From contig JADJQW010000002.1 in the NCBI GenBank assembly GCA_016712535.1, positions 124,001 through 188,000 of the forward strand: a DNA stretch of 64,000 bases, written 5' to 3'. A model generated the notes under the pieces. It had not been told where the DNA came from. It was given only the letters and a program-made list of their open reading frames with translations, and ran no database searches. Shown one piece after another: positions 36,655-46,884 of this stretch. A program made the position numbers and the translations under genes. Origin of the DNA: Flavobacteriales bacterium (GTDB taxonomy: Bacteria; Bacteroidota; Bacteroidia; Flavobacteriales_F; PHOS-HE28). How positions within the stretch are numbered: position 1 is the stretch's first letter; every line of letters starts with the position of its first letter.

Positions 36655-39278
36655 CAGTTGAGCTTGGGCGAATCCTTGCCGCCGCTGATGTGGACGTACC
36701 CCTTGAGCTCCTTGGGCTCATCGCCCATGAGCCGCGCGAAGGTGACGATGCAGGTGTAGAAGTACACGCCATCCGGGCAGGCTTCGCCATTGTTGTTCAG
36801 CGTGCCGTTCCAAAGGATATCGGGATCCAAGGTGCTGAAGACCACCTGCCCCCAGCGGTTGTACACCTGCAGGTCGATCGCCTTCACGCCACGATAAGGG
36901 AAGGGCACGAAGAGGTCGTTGATGCGGTCGCCGTTCGGAGTGAAGATGTTGGGCAGCGTGTAGAGCGGGCAATTGTCGCCGCAAACCGGCTCGATGAACG
37001 CGCTCTCGTTGCCAACGGTGTCGATGGCAGTGACCTGATAGCATCCCGAGACGCTGGTTCCATTCACATGCGTGAAGCTGGTGTTCTCTGCACCCACGAT
37101 CACGCCGATGAGCGCGTAATCCGAGGTCGGCGTCTCGGCGAAGTACACATGGTATTGGTACGTGTCGTCAGCGCAGCTCTGGTTGGGGTTGTTCCAGGTG
37201 AGCGTGTTCAGCGGGGTCTCGCAATCGTTGTCGAGCTGAACGGCAGGTGGGCACGGCGGCGTGCGGTCACGCGGAGCGGCGCAGAGCTCCTGACTGAAAT
37301 TCAGCAGCGGCGAAGGAATGCCCGGATTGCTGTAAGCACCGGTGCTGCGCACGAGGTAGCAGTATTCGGTTCCGTTGCTGAGGCCGCTCTCGGTGAAGCT
37401 GGCCGTCGTGCTGCTTCCAACGAAGGTCCACGTACCAGCAATGTCCCGGTACACCTCATAGATCGAATTGATCCACGGCGTATTCAGCGCCCATGAGATG
37501 GTGAGCTGCTCATCGTTCGGCTCGGCGCCGATGAAGACCGACGAGGCCGCGCTGCTGCTGCCGATGAAATCGCTGCCGCCGCTACCGAAGAAATCCACGC
37601 GGTACACGTGCGCCTGGTCCTGCGTGTTCAGGCCGAGGTCGATGAACTCCGTATCGGGATGCGCCAAGAAGGGATGCAGCCCGCTGGTATGGATAAGGGT
37701 GGTGGCATTGGTGAAGCCCGTGCCGCGATAGAGCTTGAATTGATACGGGCCGGGGCGCAGCAGCGTGTCCAGGTCGTAGGCGTTGCTCCAGCGCACGGTG
37801 TCGATGCCGGTGGTGGTGCTGGTCTCGCCCACGCTCACATGCGTGATCACGGGCACCTGCCGGGTGAGAGTGGCGCAGAACTCCACACTGGCATAGCTCT
37901 CGGCTCCGTTTACGAAGGTGGCCACCACCATGTAGCAGTACGTATTGCCAACGGTGATGGGCCCGTTGTCGGTGAAGGTGCTGGTGCCGGAGCCGGCGAC
38001 ACTGCCGATGAGCGTGTACCCGGTGTAGGCGGGCACTCCGGTCTCGCAATTGTCCGGGACGAAGCCATACGCGCCGAGCCGCCGATAGATCTTATAGCCC
38101 GATGCATTGGTGCACACCGTGGGCGTCCAGCTCAACAGCATGCTGCTGCCGCTGGGCGTGGCGCTAGGATTGGTGGGCGGCGGAGACACCACGGTGATGT
38201 TCATGGTGCGATAGTCGTAGAGCTCCACGGGTTGCCCATTGTCACGCGCTTCGAACACGACTTGGTAAGGTTGCGGCCGCACATGGCTGCAGTTCGTGCC
38301 CCACGAGAATATGCCCGATACTGACTGGCCCGGCGAGGGGCTCACGAAGGTGGCTGGCGAACTGGGCATAACGAAGGGTTGGCCCAATGCCGTGAGCGTG
38401 ACAAGCTGACCAGCATCAGGATCGCTGGCTTGCACATTGAAGGCGAGGAAAGCACCGGCGGTGACACAGGTGTCCTGCACTTGAGCGATGACAGGCGGTT
38501 GGTTGGAGCAGGCAATCACCGTCACCTGCATGTCGCGCATCACGAAGCCCATATGGAGCAGTGCATTCCCCACACGCCGCCATTCATGCACCCGGAACGC
38601 AAGGTTGTATTCACCTTGCGTCCCTGGATTCAGCCAGCGTATCGTGCCGGTGACCGGGTCGATGCTGTAAGCGTTGCCATTGCATCCGGCCATCTGACTC
38701 GGGAACAGGTATCCATTGATCGGCAGCACGCCGATTCCCAAGCAGGCCACAGGCTCATAGCTGAGGCTGTCGCCGTCAGGGTCGTAGGCGGCTGAATTGT
38801 GGATCCACGGCATGCACGTGCAGGCATCCTGTATCGGCGAGTTCAGGAATCGCGGCGAGCAATTATTCCCGCCCGACGGGCTAATCGTGAGTTCCGTTAT
38901 CACCGCGAAGGGCTGGTTCACCGAGTTGGGGATGTTCAGCACCCCTGCATTGCGGTTCTCATCGAAGAAGTAGAGCGTGAACACTCCAGGGCCGCCATAA
39001 GTGTGCGTGCCGATGTACACGTTGCGACGCAAGTCGTCGTCCGGGAAATCCTGAGGCGGCAGCCGTGAAATCACCGTGCTGTCACCATCGCCCCAATGCA
39101 GCGTGAGCTCGGGCCGATCCGCCGGTGCCGAGAGCTTGGTGTGGGTGATGATGGTGGCCTCGTACGTGAGTCCACTCACATGGCACACGATGATCTCCCC
39201 AGCGCGGTTGTGCGTGGCCTGCACGGCACGCGCCGTCAGCGCCAAGGACAAAATGAAGAATGCGCGGAGCAATCGCAT
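36654..39278 (-). CDS. Large surface protein with gliding-motility-associated (type B) C-terminal domain
   Basis: An 874-residue exported protein. After the signal peptide (MRLLRAFFILSLALTARAVQA) an N-terminal module runs to about residue 255 with many Cys and the phrases DPDGDSLSYEPV, DPVTGTIRWLNP and GFVMRDMQVTVIAC, shared with the protein at 19521-21254. Several FN3- and Ig-like domains follow (residues 330-770). The last 90 residues are the CHU_C or gliding-motility-associated domain: NIFTPNGDRINDLF, QVYNRWGQVVFST and GVYFYTCIV, a type B sorting signal for type IX secretion. It is probably cell-surface bound. The start at 39278 is chosen because a CATCTTTG element lies 7 bases upstream; the frame is open to 39305. 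Confidence 0.9.
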   Translation of the reverse strand: MRLLRAFFILSLALTARAVQATHNRAGEIIVCHVSGLTYEATIITHTKLSAPADRPELTLHWGDGDSTVISRLPPQDFPDDDLRRNVYIGTHTYGGPGVFTLYFFDENRNAGVLNIPNSVNQPFAVITELTISPSGGNNCSPRFLNSPIQDACTCMPWIHNSAAYDPDGDSLSYEPVACLGIGVLPINGYLFPSQMAGCNGNAYSIDPVTGTIRWLNPGTQGEYNLAFRVHEWRRVGNALLHMGFVMRDMQVTVIACSNQPPVIAQVQDTCVTAGAFLAFNVQASDPDAGQLVTLTALGQPFVMPSSPATFVSPSPGQSVSGIFSWGTNCSHVRPQPYQVVFEARDNGQPVELYDYRTMNITVVSPPPTNPSATPSGSSMLLSWTPTVCTNASGYKIYRRLGAYGFVPDNCETGVPAYTGYTLIGSVAGSGTSTFTDNGPITVGNTYCYMVVATFVNGAESYASVEFCATLTRQVPVITHVSVGETSTTTGIDTVRWSNAYDLDTLLRPGPYQFKLYRGTGFTNATTLIHTSGLHPFLAHPDTEFIDLGLNTQDQAHVYRVDFFGSGGSDFIGSSSAASSVFIGAEPNDEQLTISWALNTPWINSIYEVYRDIAGTWTFVGSSTTASFTESGLSNGTEYCYLVRSTGAYSNPGIPSPLLNFSQELCAAPRDRTPPCPPAVQLDNDCETPLNTLTWNNPNQSCADDTYQYHVYFAETPTSDYALIGVIVGAENTSFTHVNGTSVSGCYQVTAIDTVGNESAFIEPVCGDNCPLYTLPNIFTPNGDRINDLFVPFPYRGVKAIDLQVYNRWGQVVFSTLDPDILWNGTLNNNGEACPDGVYFYTCIVTFARLMGDEPKELKGYVHISGGKDSPKLN

Positions 39279-39285
39279 CGGTAGG

Positions 39286-39293
39286 CAAAGATG
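39286..39293 (-). promoter_or_regulatory. -7-type element of the surface protein-ribE unit
   Basis: Minus-strand CATCTTTG keeps the full TTTG half and ends 7 nt before the start at 39278. Confidence 0.4.
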
Positions 39294-39431
39294 GGCCATC
39301 GGCAAGGGCGCCCGTTCCCGTTCACGACGATTCCTGCGCCTTTCCCCGTGGCCCCGCGCCTTACCGGTGCTTGAGCCGGCTTTGCCGGTGCCCGTTGCAG
39401 CGTGGCGCCTTATCAGCCCGGGAGCGGCAGG

Positions 39432-39439
39432 TATCTTCG
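39432..39439 (+). promoter_or_regulatory. -7-type element of the aminopeptidase gene, near-leaderless
   Basis: TATCTTCG followed by GCCC and the ATG at 39444. The in-frame start at 39402 lies upstream of this element and is therefore unlikely. Confidence 0.45.
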
Positions 39440-39443
39440 GCCC

Positions 39444-40880
39444 ATGATCGAACTGGCCAAAGCCCCGCGCGCCGCTGCCTCGCGCGACAGCCTCGTGGTC
39501 CTCGACGACCTCGCGCAGCTGCGTACCCTAGACCTCGAGCGCGCCGACCGCCAATACCTGATGGAGCAGCTCAAAGCAGACCCTGCCCTCGGCGTGGCCG
39601 ATGTGAGCGGGCGCATGGTGATGGCGCATCTGGCCACCGCCCCGGAACCCGGCAAGCGCTTGGAACAGGCCCGTCGCGCCGGTGATGCCATGGCCGCTCG
39701 ATTGAATGCCGCGAAACGCAAAGAGGCGCAAGTGATCAGCCTTCAGGATGATGCCACCCTCACACTGGCCCTCGCCGAAGGCGCTACGCTGGGCAGCTAT
39801 GCCTTCCGCAAGTACAAGACCGACGAGAACGGGGCCCCGACCCTGGAGAAGCTCGGCATCGTGGCGAAGGAAGTGAGCGCCGGGCAAGCCGAAGAACTCG
39901 CCGACCTCTGTGATGCGGTCTTCACCGCGCGAGACCTGGTGAACGAGCCCGTGAGCTTCCTGAACGCTAAGCAGCTCGCTGCAGAGATCCGAACCTTGAG
40001 CCGCAATGCAGGCTTCAAGGCCCAGGTGCTGGGCAAGGAGCAGATCGCGGCCTTGGGCATGGGCGGCCTCATCGCCGTGAACAAAGGCAGCATCGACGAG
40101 CCCACCTTCAGCATCCTGGAGTGGAAACCGAAGGGCGCCGTGAACAAGAAGCCGATCGTGCTGGTGGGCAAGGGCGTGGTGTACGATACGGGCGGGCTCA
40201 GCCTGAAGCCTACGCCGAACAGCATGGACCAGATGAAATGCGACATGGCCGGTGCCGCTGCCGTGGCCTGCGCCATCAGTGTGGCCGCGAAGCGCGAGCT
40301 CCCGTTGCATATCATCGGACTCATTCCCGCAACCGACAACCGTCCAGGCGGCAATGCATATGCGCCCGGCGATGTGGTGCGCATGCACAATGGCCTTACC
40401 GTGGAGGTGCTCAACACCGATGCCGAGGGGCGCATGATCCTGGCCGATGCGCTGAGTTACGGTGAGCAATTCAACGGCGAATTGGTCATGACCCTGGCCA
40501 CCCTAACCGGCGCCGCCATGCGCGCCATCGGCCACTACGGCAGCGCGGTCATGGGCACCGCTGCGGAAGCCGACTTCAGGAAGCTCGAAGCAGCGGGCCA
40601 CGCCACCTATGAACGAGTGGCGCAACTGCCCTTCTGGGATGAATACGGTGACGAGATCAAGAGCGAGGTGGCCGACATCAAGAACCTGGGCAGCGACCTG
40701 GCCGGCGCACAGACCGCTGGCAAGTTCCTCGCGCGCTTCACCACCAGGCCCTTCATCCACATCGACATCGCCGGGCCCGCCTTCATCACCAAGAAGGACG
40801 GTTACCGCACGCGCGGCGGCACCGGGGTCGGGGTGCGGTTGCTCTACGAATTCCTCAAACAGCGCGCGGCCGCGCGTTAG
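39444..40880 (+). CDS. Leucyl aminopeptidase (M17 family)
   Basis: A 478-residue cytosolic leucyl aminopeptidase. The dinuclear zinc site is marked by VGKGVVYDTGGLSLKP, KCDMAGAAAV and the family signature NTDAEGRMILADAL. The N-terminal macro-like domain of about 150 residues is divergent, as usual. The enzyme releases N-terminal amino acids in peptide turnover. It starts a rightward run of genes. pdxA begins 30 bases after its stop and could be read from the same transcript, or from a weak GATCTTGC element at 40887-40894. Confidence 0.94.
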   Translation: MIELAKAPRAAASRDSLVVLDDLAQLRTLDLERADRQYLMEQLKADPALGVADVSGRMVMAHLATAPEPGKRLEQARRAGDAMAARLNAAKRKEAQVISLQDDATLTLALAEGATLGSYAFRKYKTDENGAPTLEKLGIVAKEVSAGQAEELADLCDAVFTARDLVNEPVSFLNAKQLAAEIRTLSRNAGFKAQVLGKEQIAALGMGGLIAVNKGSIDEPTFSILEWKPKGAVNKKPIVLVGKGVVYDTGGLSLKPTPNSMDQMKCDMAGAAAVACAISVAAKRELPLHIIGLIPATDNRPGGNAYAPGDVVRMHNGLTVEVLNTDAEGRMILADALSYGEQFNGELVMTLATLTGAAMRAIGHYGSAVMGTAAEADFRKLEAAGHATYERVAQLPFWDEYGDEIKSEVADIKNLGSDLAGAQTAGKFLARFTTRPFIHIDIAGPAFITKKDGYRTRGGTGVGVRLLYEFLKQRAAAR

Positions 40881-40910
40881 GGCTGCGATCTTGCACGCCT
40901 CTCCGAGCCC

Positions 40911-41984
40911 ATGAACGAAATACGAAATCCTGTCCGCATCGGAATCTCCTGCGGCGACCTCAACGGCATCGGCATCGAGGTGGTGCTCAAGTGCTTCGAG
41001 GACCCCCGCATGCTGGCCGACGCCACGCCGGTGCTCTACGCATCGGCCAAGGCCGTGAGCCATTGGCGCAAATTGCTGAAGCTCGATGAGGTGCAGTTCA
41101 ACCGCGTATCCGACGCACGCGACGCCCTTCCGAAGAAACTGAATGTTGTGCACCTCTGGGACGAAGAGGTCGTGATTGAGCCGGGCAAGCCATCGGGGGC
41201 CCTAGCGGCCTTCGCCATCAAGAGCCTCGAGGCCGCCGTGCAGGACCTGGCCAGCGGCAAGACCGATGTGCTCGTGACCGCGCCGATTGACAAGAACAGC
41301 ATGCAGCAGGCGGGATTCGCCCACCCGGGCCATACCGAATACCTGCAGCAGATGGCCGGCTCCGATGGCGAAGTGCTCATGATTCTGGTGGGCGAGGGCC
41401 TCCGCGTGGGGTGCGTCACCGGACATATCCCATTAAAGGATGTCGCGGCGGCCATCACGGCGGAGCGCATCATCGCCAAGGCGCGGCTGCTGCACCAGAG
41501 CCTGCTGCGCGATTTCGGCGTGCTGGAGCCGCGCATCGCCATCCTCGGCCTCAACCCGCACGCCGGCGATGGCGGCGCCTTGGGCAGCGAGGACAAGGAG
41601 CGCATAGCGCCGGCCGTGCGCCGCTTGAACGACGAGGGCATCCGCGCCATGGGCCCCTATGCCGCCGACGGCTTCTTCGGCAGCGGCGCGTACAAACACT
41701 TCGACGGCGTGCTGGCCATGTACCACGATCAGGGCCTGGCACCCTTCAAGGCCCTCAGCTTCGGCCATGGGGTGAACGTGACCGCAGGCCTGCCCATCGT
41801 GCGCACCAGCCCCGACCACGGCACCGGCCTCGACATCGCCGGCAAGGGCATGGCCGACGAAGGCAGCTTCCGTGCGGCCGTGTGGATGGCGGCGGATATC
41901 CGCACGAATCGGGAGCGGTACAAGGCCATCATGGCCAATCCATTGCAGCCGCAGAAGAAGGAGAAGGAACGGAAGGAGGGGTAG
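40911..41984 (+). CDS. pdxA: 4-hydroxythreonine-4-phosphate dehydrogenase
   Basis: A 357-residue enzyme of the DXP-dependent vitamin B6 pathway. The family motifs are IGISCGDLNGIGIEVVLKC at the start, TAPIDKNSMQQAGFAHPGHTEYL (metal and substrate residues), LGLNPHAGDGG, and MYHDQGLAPFKALSFGHGVNVTAGLPIVRTSPDHGTGLDIAG in parts. It oxidises 4-phosphohydroxy-threonine, feeding pyridoxine phosphate synthesis with PdxJ. The gene order with DUF177 and rpmF downstream is common in flavobacteria. The Lys/Glu-rich tail (KKEKERKEG) is not conserved. Confidence 0.96.
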   Translation: MNEIRNPVRIGISCGDLNGIGIEVVLKCFEDPRMLADATPVLYASAKAVSHWRKLLKLDEVQFNRVSDARDALPKKLNVVHLWDEEVVIEPGKPSGALAAFAIKSLEAAVQDLASGKTDVLVTAPIDKNSMQQAGFAHPGHTEYLQQMAGSDGEVLMILVGEGLRVGCVTGHIPLKDVAAAITAERIIAKARLLHQSLLRDFGVLEPRIAILGLNPHAGDGGALGSEDKERIAPAVRRLNDEGIRAMGPYAADGFFGSGAYKHFDGVLAMYHDQGLAPFKALSFGHGVNVTAGLPIVRTSPDHGTGLDIAGKGMADEGSFRAAVWMAADIRTNRERYKAIMANPLQPQKKEKERKEG

Positions 41985-42085
41985 GTGATCCAACGGGCGT
42001 CTCGCCAAACACCCTGCTCCGCGCCGAAGGATATTGGCCCTTCCCGTTGAGCCAACGGCTCTCTTGGCCGCATGGGTCTGCCGCC

Positions 42086-42093
42086 TACATTTG
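42086..42093 (+). promoter_or_regulatory. Promoter of the DUF177-rpmF-plsX-fabH operon
   Basis: TACATTTG is an exact TAnnTTTG match, with a TTG at 42064-42066 exactly 19 bases upstream as expected for the -33 box. It ends 21 nt before the GTG at 42115. Confidence 0.6.
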
Positions 42094-42114
42094 CCGACCT
42101 GTTTTCAACAGCCT

Positions 42115-42630
42115 GTGGAAGCCCTCGCGGATCATACCATCGCCTTCACCGGATTGAAGGATGGTCAGCACCAGTTCGATTGGTTGCTGGGCCAGGACTT
42201 CTTCGATGCCGCGCATGAGGAAGAATTCCATGGTGGGCGGGTGCAGGTGGACCTCACATTGGACAAGAGTGCGGTGCTCCTTGTGGCCAACCTCCATGTG
42301 TCGGGCACGGTGAACACCACATGCGATCACTGCGCCGCAGCGCTCGACCTTCCCGTGGAAGGGAAGCAGCGGCAGATCTTCCAGCTCCATGGCGATCCCG
42401 ACCAGGACGACGAAGAACTGGTGGTACTCGATCCGAAGGCGCACAGCATCAACCTCACTCACTACATCTACGAATGCCTGCGGCTGGCCTTGCCGGCCCG
42501 GCATGTGCACGCGCCCGGTCAATGCGATCCCGAAGTGGAAGCGGCCTTGGGCAAATTGCGCGTGGAGCACGAACCCGTTCCGGACCCGCGCTGGGACGCC
42601 CTCAACCAACTCAAGCAACAGCGGCCCTAG
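42115..42630 (+). CDS. DUF177 (YceD-like) domain protein
   Basis: A 171-residue protein of the DUF177 family, which almost always precedes rpmF in bacteria. Recognisable are GRVQVDLTLDKSAVLLVANLHVSGTVNTTCDHC-type beta core, with the Cys pair TCDHC, and the later INLTHYIYECLRLALPARHVH block. The E. coli member YceD has been linked to 23S rRNA metabolism. The start GTG at 42115 is preferred over an in-frame TTG at 42034, because the promoter element lies between them. It is followed by rpmF after 18 bases. Confidence 0.88.
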   Translation: MEALADHTIAFTGLKDGQHQFDWLLGQDFFDAAHEEEFHGGRVQVDLTLDKSAVLLVANLHVSGTVNTTCDHCAAALDLPVEGKQRQIFQLHGDPDQDDEELVVLDPKAHSINLTHYIYECLRLALPARHVHAPGQCDPEVEAALGKLRVEHEPVPDPRWDALNQLKQQRP

Positions 42631-42648
42631 GCCACAACTCCCGTCGTC

Positions 42649-42840
42649 ATGCCAAATCCGAAACGCCGATTCAGTAAGACCCGCACCGCAAGCCGCCGCA
42701 GCACCTACAAGGCGGCCGCCCCCACCCTCAGCGTGGACAGCGAGACGGGCGCCACCCACCTGCGCCATCGCGCGCACAAGGAGGGCGACAAGCTCTTCTA
42801 CCGCGGCCGCGTGGTGGTGGACAAGAGCGCCAGTGAATAA
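42649..42840 (+). CDS. rpmF: 50S ribosomal protein L32
   Basis: A 63-residue ribosomal protein L32, starting MPNPKRRFSKTRTASRRS, with the basic N-terminal part followed by a short beta region LSVDSETGATHLRHRAHK. The Cys pairs of zinc-containing L32 are absent (no Cys at all), so this is the zinc-independent form. It lies in its conserved place between DUF177 and plsX. Confidence 0.96.
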   Translation: MPNPKRRFSKTRTASRRSTYKAAAPTLSVDSETGATHLRHRAHKEGDKLFYRGRVVVDKSASE

Positions 42841-42867
42841 TCCGGTGAACACCGCTCCAGCCTCCGC

Positions 42868-43806
42868 ATGAGGATCGGCGTGGACATCATGGGAAGCGAC
42901 CACGGTCCGGTCGTTCCCATTCGTGCTGCCGTGATGGCGGCCAAGGAGCTCCCTGCCGATGCGCGACTGGTACTCATCGGCAATGCGGAGGCCATCTTGC
43001 AAGGCCTTCGGACCGAAGGAGCGGATCCGGCGGCCTTCGACATTGTGGGCAGCCAGGACGATATCACCTTCAGCGACAACGCCACCAAAGCGCTGCAAGC
43101 CAAACCCAAGAGCAGCATCAGCATCGGCTTCCACCTGCTGAAAGAAGGGAAGATCGACGCATTCGCCAGCACGGGCAACACCGGTGCGATGCTGGTGGGC
43201 AGCATCTTCAGCGTGAAGCCGATTCCGGGCGTGATCCGGCCGTGCATCCCCAGCGTGGTGCCCAAGGAGAACGGCCGCTACGGCATCCTCGTGGATGTTG
43301 GCGCGAACGCTGATTGCAAGCCTGATGTGCTCGCGCAATTCGGATTGCTCGGCTCCATGCTCGCCCAGCACGTGTACCATATCTCGGACCCGAAAGTGGG
43401 CCTGCTCAACATTGGGGAGGAGGAGAAGAAGGGCGACTTATTGCGACAGGCAACCTTCGAGCTGATGCGCGAACAGAAGCAGTACAATTTCATCGGCAAC
43501 GTGGAAGGGCGCGACCTCTTCAACGGCAAGGCCGATGTGTACGTGACCGATGGCTTCACGGGCAATGTGGTGCTCAAGGCCGTTGAGGCCTTCCACGACC
43601 TGCTGGAGCAGCGCGGCGTGCATGAGCCCTTCTTTGACCGTTTCAACTACGAGAACTATGGCGGGCTTCCGGTGCTGGGCGTGAATGGCAACGTGATCAT
43701 CGGCCACGGCATCAGCAACGAGCTCACCGTCAAGAACATGATTCTCTTCACGCGCGAAGTGGTGGAGAGCAAGCTCAACGACCGCATCCGCGAAGCGCTC
43801 TCATGA
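42868..43806 (+). CDS. plsX: Phosphate acyltransferase PlsX
   Basis: A 312-residue enzyme converting acyl-ACP to acyl-phosphate for phosphatidic acid synthesis; peripheral membrane. The sequence begins RIGVDIMGSDHGPVVPIRA and contains FASTGNTGAMLVGSIF, the LVDVGANADCKPDVLAQFG stretch and EGRDLFNGKADVYVTDGFTGNVVLK, all characteristic. Its stop overlaps the fabH start (ATGA), which couples phospholipid and fatty-acid initiation genes. Confidence 0.97.
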   Translation: MRIGVDIMGSDHGPVVPIRAAVMAAKELPADARLVLIGNAEAILQGLRTEGADPAAFDIVGSQDDITFSDNATKALQAKPKSSISIGFHLLKEGKIDAFASTGNTGAMLVGSIFSVKPIPGVIRPCIPSVVPKENGRYGILVDVGANADCKPDVLAQFGLLGSMLAQHVYHISDPKVGLLNIGEEEKKGDLLRQATFELMREQKQYNFIGNVEGRDLFNGKADVYVTDGFTGNVVLKAVEAFHDLLEQRGVHEPFFDRFNYENYGGLPVLGVNGNVIIGHGISNELTVKNMILFTREVVESKLNDRIREALS

Positions 43807-44801
43807 ACATGAAGGTCACCGCTGCGATCACAGCTGTGCATGGCTATCTGCCGGAGTACCGGCTTACGAACCAGGTGCTGGAGACCATGGTGGACACCAA
43901 CGATGCGTGGATCACCGAGCGCACCGGCATCAAGGAGCGCCGCATCCTCACCGGCAAGGAGCAGGGACTGAGCGTGATGGCCATCGAAGCGGTGAAAGGG
44001 CTGCTGAGGAAGCGCGGCATCGGACCGGAGGAGATCGACCTGATGATCGTGGCCACGGTGACGCCTGACCGCGTGTTCCCCGCCACGGCCAACATCGTTT
44101 GCGATGCCATCGGCGCCAAGAACGCCTGGGGCTTCGACCTCATGGCGGCCTGCAGCGGATTCCTCTACGCCCTCACCACCGGCGCGCAGTTCGTGGAGAG
44201 CGGCAAGCACAAGAAGGTGGTGGTGGTCGGCGGCGACAAGATGAGCTCCATCATCGACTACGAGGACCGCGCAACCTGCATCATCTTCGGCGATGGCTGC
44301 GGCGCCGTGCTGCTGGAGCCCAATGAAGAAGGCCTCGGCATCCGCGATAGCATCCTGCGCAGCGACGGCAGCGGCTGCCAATACCTGCATCAGAAGGCCG
44401 GAGGCAGTTGGCACCAGACCAGCGAGCGCACCATTGAGCGCAAGGAGCACTACGTTTACCAGGAAGGCAAGGCCGTGTTCAAGTTCGCCGTGACCAACAT
44501 GGCTGATGTGAGCGCGGAGATCATGGAGAAGAACGGCCTGAAAGCCGACGACGTGGCGTGGCTGGTGCCGCACCAAGCCAACAAGCGCATCATCGATGCC
44601 ACCGCGAACCGCATGGGCCTCGACGATAGCAAGGTGATGGTGAACATCGAGAAATACGGCAACACCACCAGCGGCACCCTGCCCCTCTGCCTCTGGGAAT
44701 GGGAGCCGCGATTGAAGAAGGGCGACAACATCATCCTCAGCGCCTTCGGCGGCGGATTCACCTGGGGCGCAATCTGGCTCAAGTGGGCCTACGGCGGATA
44801 G
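43803..44801 (+). CDS. fabH: 3-oxoacyl-ACP synthase III
   Basis: A 332-residue condensing enzyme that starts fatty acid synthesis from acetyl-CoA and malonyl-ACP. The catalytic Cys117 lies in MAACSGFLYAL, and the His and Asn of the triad lie in VPHQANKRII and KYGNTTSGTLP. The N-terminal AAITAVHGYLPEYRLTN and GIKERRIL are typical. A later internal ATG (43809) is possible, but the overlap at 43803 supports the first one. Confidence 0.97.
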   Translation: MNMKVTAAITAVHGYLPEYRLTNQVLETMVDTNDAWITERTGIKERRILTGKEQGLSVMAIEAVKGLLRKRGIGPEEIDLMIVATVTPDRVFPATANIVCDAIGAKNAWGFDLMAACSGFLYALTTGAQFVESGKHKKVVVVGGDKMSSIIDYEDRATCIIFGDGCGAVLLEPNEEGLGIRDSILRSDGSGCQYLHQKAGGSWHQTSERTIERKEHYVYQEGKAVFKFAVTNMADVSAEIMEKNGLKADDVAWLVPHQANKRIIDATANRMGLDDSKVMVNIEKYGNTTSGTLPLCLWEWEPRLKKGDNIILSAFGGGFTWGAIWLKWAYGG

Positions 44802-44811
44802 CAGGAACCTC

Positions 44812-44819
44812 TACATTGG
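44812..44819 (+). promoter_or_regulatory. -7-type element of accB
   Basis: TACATTGG ends 31 nt before the ATG at 44851. Confidence 0.35.
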
Positions 44820-44850
44820 CGATCCTTCCGTTGAAGGCAGCCATTACCAA

Positions 44851-45351
44851 ATGAGCGAACCGATGAACCTTACCCAGATCCAGGACCTGATCAAGTTCGT
44901 TGCCAAGAGCGGCGTGAGCGAGGTGGAGATTGAGCAGAAGGACTTCAAGATCACCATAAAGACCCCGGCCGGCAAGAAGGAAGTGCAGGTGATCGCCGCA
45001 CCCGCCCCTGCTTACGCGCCCCCCGCGCCAATGCCCGCGGCCTCTGCGCCTGCCGCGGCTGCTCCGGCGCCTGCAGCCGCTCTGGCGCCAGCAGCTGGTG
45101 CCGACAGCAAGTACGTCACCATCAAGGCGCCCATGATCGGCACCTTCTACCGCAGCTCCGGACCGGGCAAGCCCGTGTTCGTGAACGTGGGCGACGAGGT
45201 GAAGCCCGGCAAGACCATCTGCATCATCGAGGCCATGAAGCTCTTCAACGAGATCGAGAGCGACGTGGCGGGCAAGATCGTGAAGGTGCTGGTGGATGAT
45301 GCCAAGCCCGTGGAGTACGATCAGCCCTTGTTCCTGGTCGACCCGTCCTAA
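44851..45351 (+). CDS. accB: Biotin carboxyl carrier protein of acetyl-CoA carboxylase
   Basis: A 166-residue carrier. A short N-terminal helical part (QIQDLIKFVAKSGVSEVEIE) is followed by an Ala/Pro-rich flexible linker (about residues 50-83) and the biotinyl domain with the biotin-accepting K130 in IEAMKLFNEI. It shuttles carboxybiotin between AccC and the carboxyltransferase. It is co-directional with accC, but 141 bases separate them, filled by the repeat described below. Confidence 0.96.
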   Translation: MSEPMNLTQIQDLIKFVAKSGVSEVEIEQKDFKITIKTPAGKKEVQVIAAPAPAYAPPAPMPAASAPAAAAPAPAAALAPAAGADSKYVTIKAPMIGTFYRSSGPGKPVFVNVGDEVKPGKTICIIEAMKLFNEIESDVAGKIVKVLVDDAKPVEYDQPLFLVDPS

Positions 45352-45353
45352 TT

Positions 45354-45481
45354 ACTTGGCCGCAGAGGCGCAGAGACGCAGAGTTGGACACGATGCCGAT
45401 CCCATGACCTCCAACCCCAAGTCCCAATTGTTGACCTTTCTCCACCACGCATTCTCCGCGCCTCTGCGCCTCTGCGGCAAA
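45354..45481. repeat. Inverted repeat of GCAGAG octamers between accB and accC
   Basis: The left arm (45354-45383) consists of three near-identical 8-mers, GCAGAGGC-GCAGAGAC-GCAGAGTT, after GGCC. The right arm (45452-45481) is its imperfect reverse complement, CTCCGCGCCTCTGCGCC then TCTGCGGCAAA. About 17 bases match without a break (GCCGCAGAGGCGCAGAG) with scattered mismatches beyond. The 68-base centre has no coding sense. The structure could fold as a long hairpin in RNA. It looks like a dispersed repeat inserted into an operon. Confidence 0.8.
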
Positions 45482-45492
45482 CCCACCCGCTG

Positions 45493-46836
<1,344 letters not shown>

Positions 46837-46848
46837 GGCCGGTCCGGA

Positions 46849-46856
46849 TACCTTGG
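46849..46856 (+). promoter_or_regulatory. -7-type element before the first glycosyltransferase-like gene
   Basis: TACCTTGG ends 28 nt before the ATG at 46885, straight after the accC stop. Confidence 0.3.
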
Positions 46857-46884
46857 CGCTCCCGACCCGAGCGGGACGAAGAGC

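Noticed and set aside
41411..42157. Frame-shifted 248-residue frame within pdxA
   Set aside because: Arg/His-rich alternative frame of a confirmed gene.
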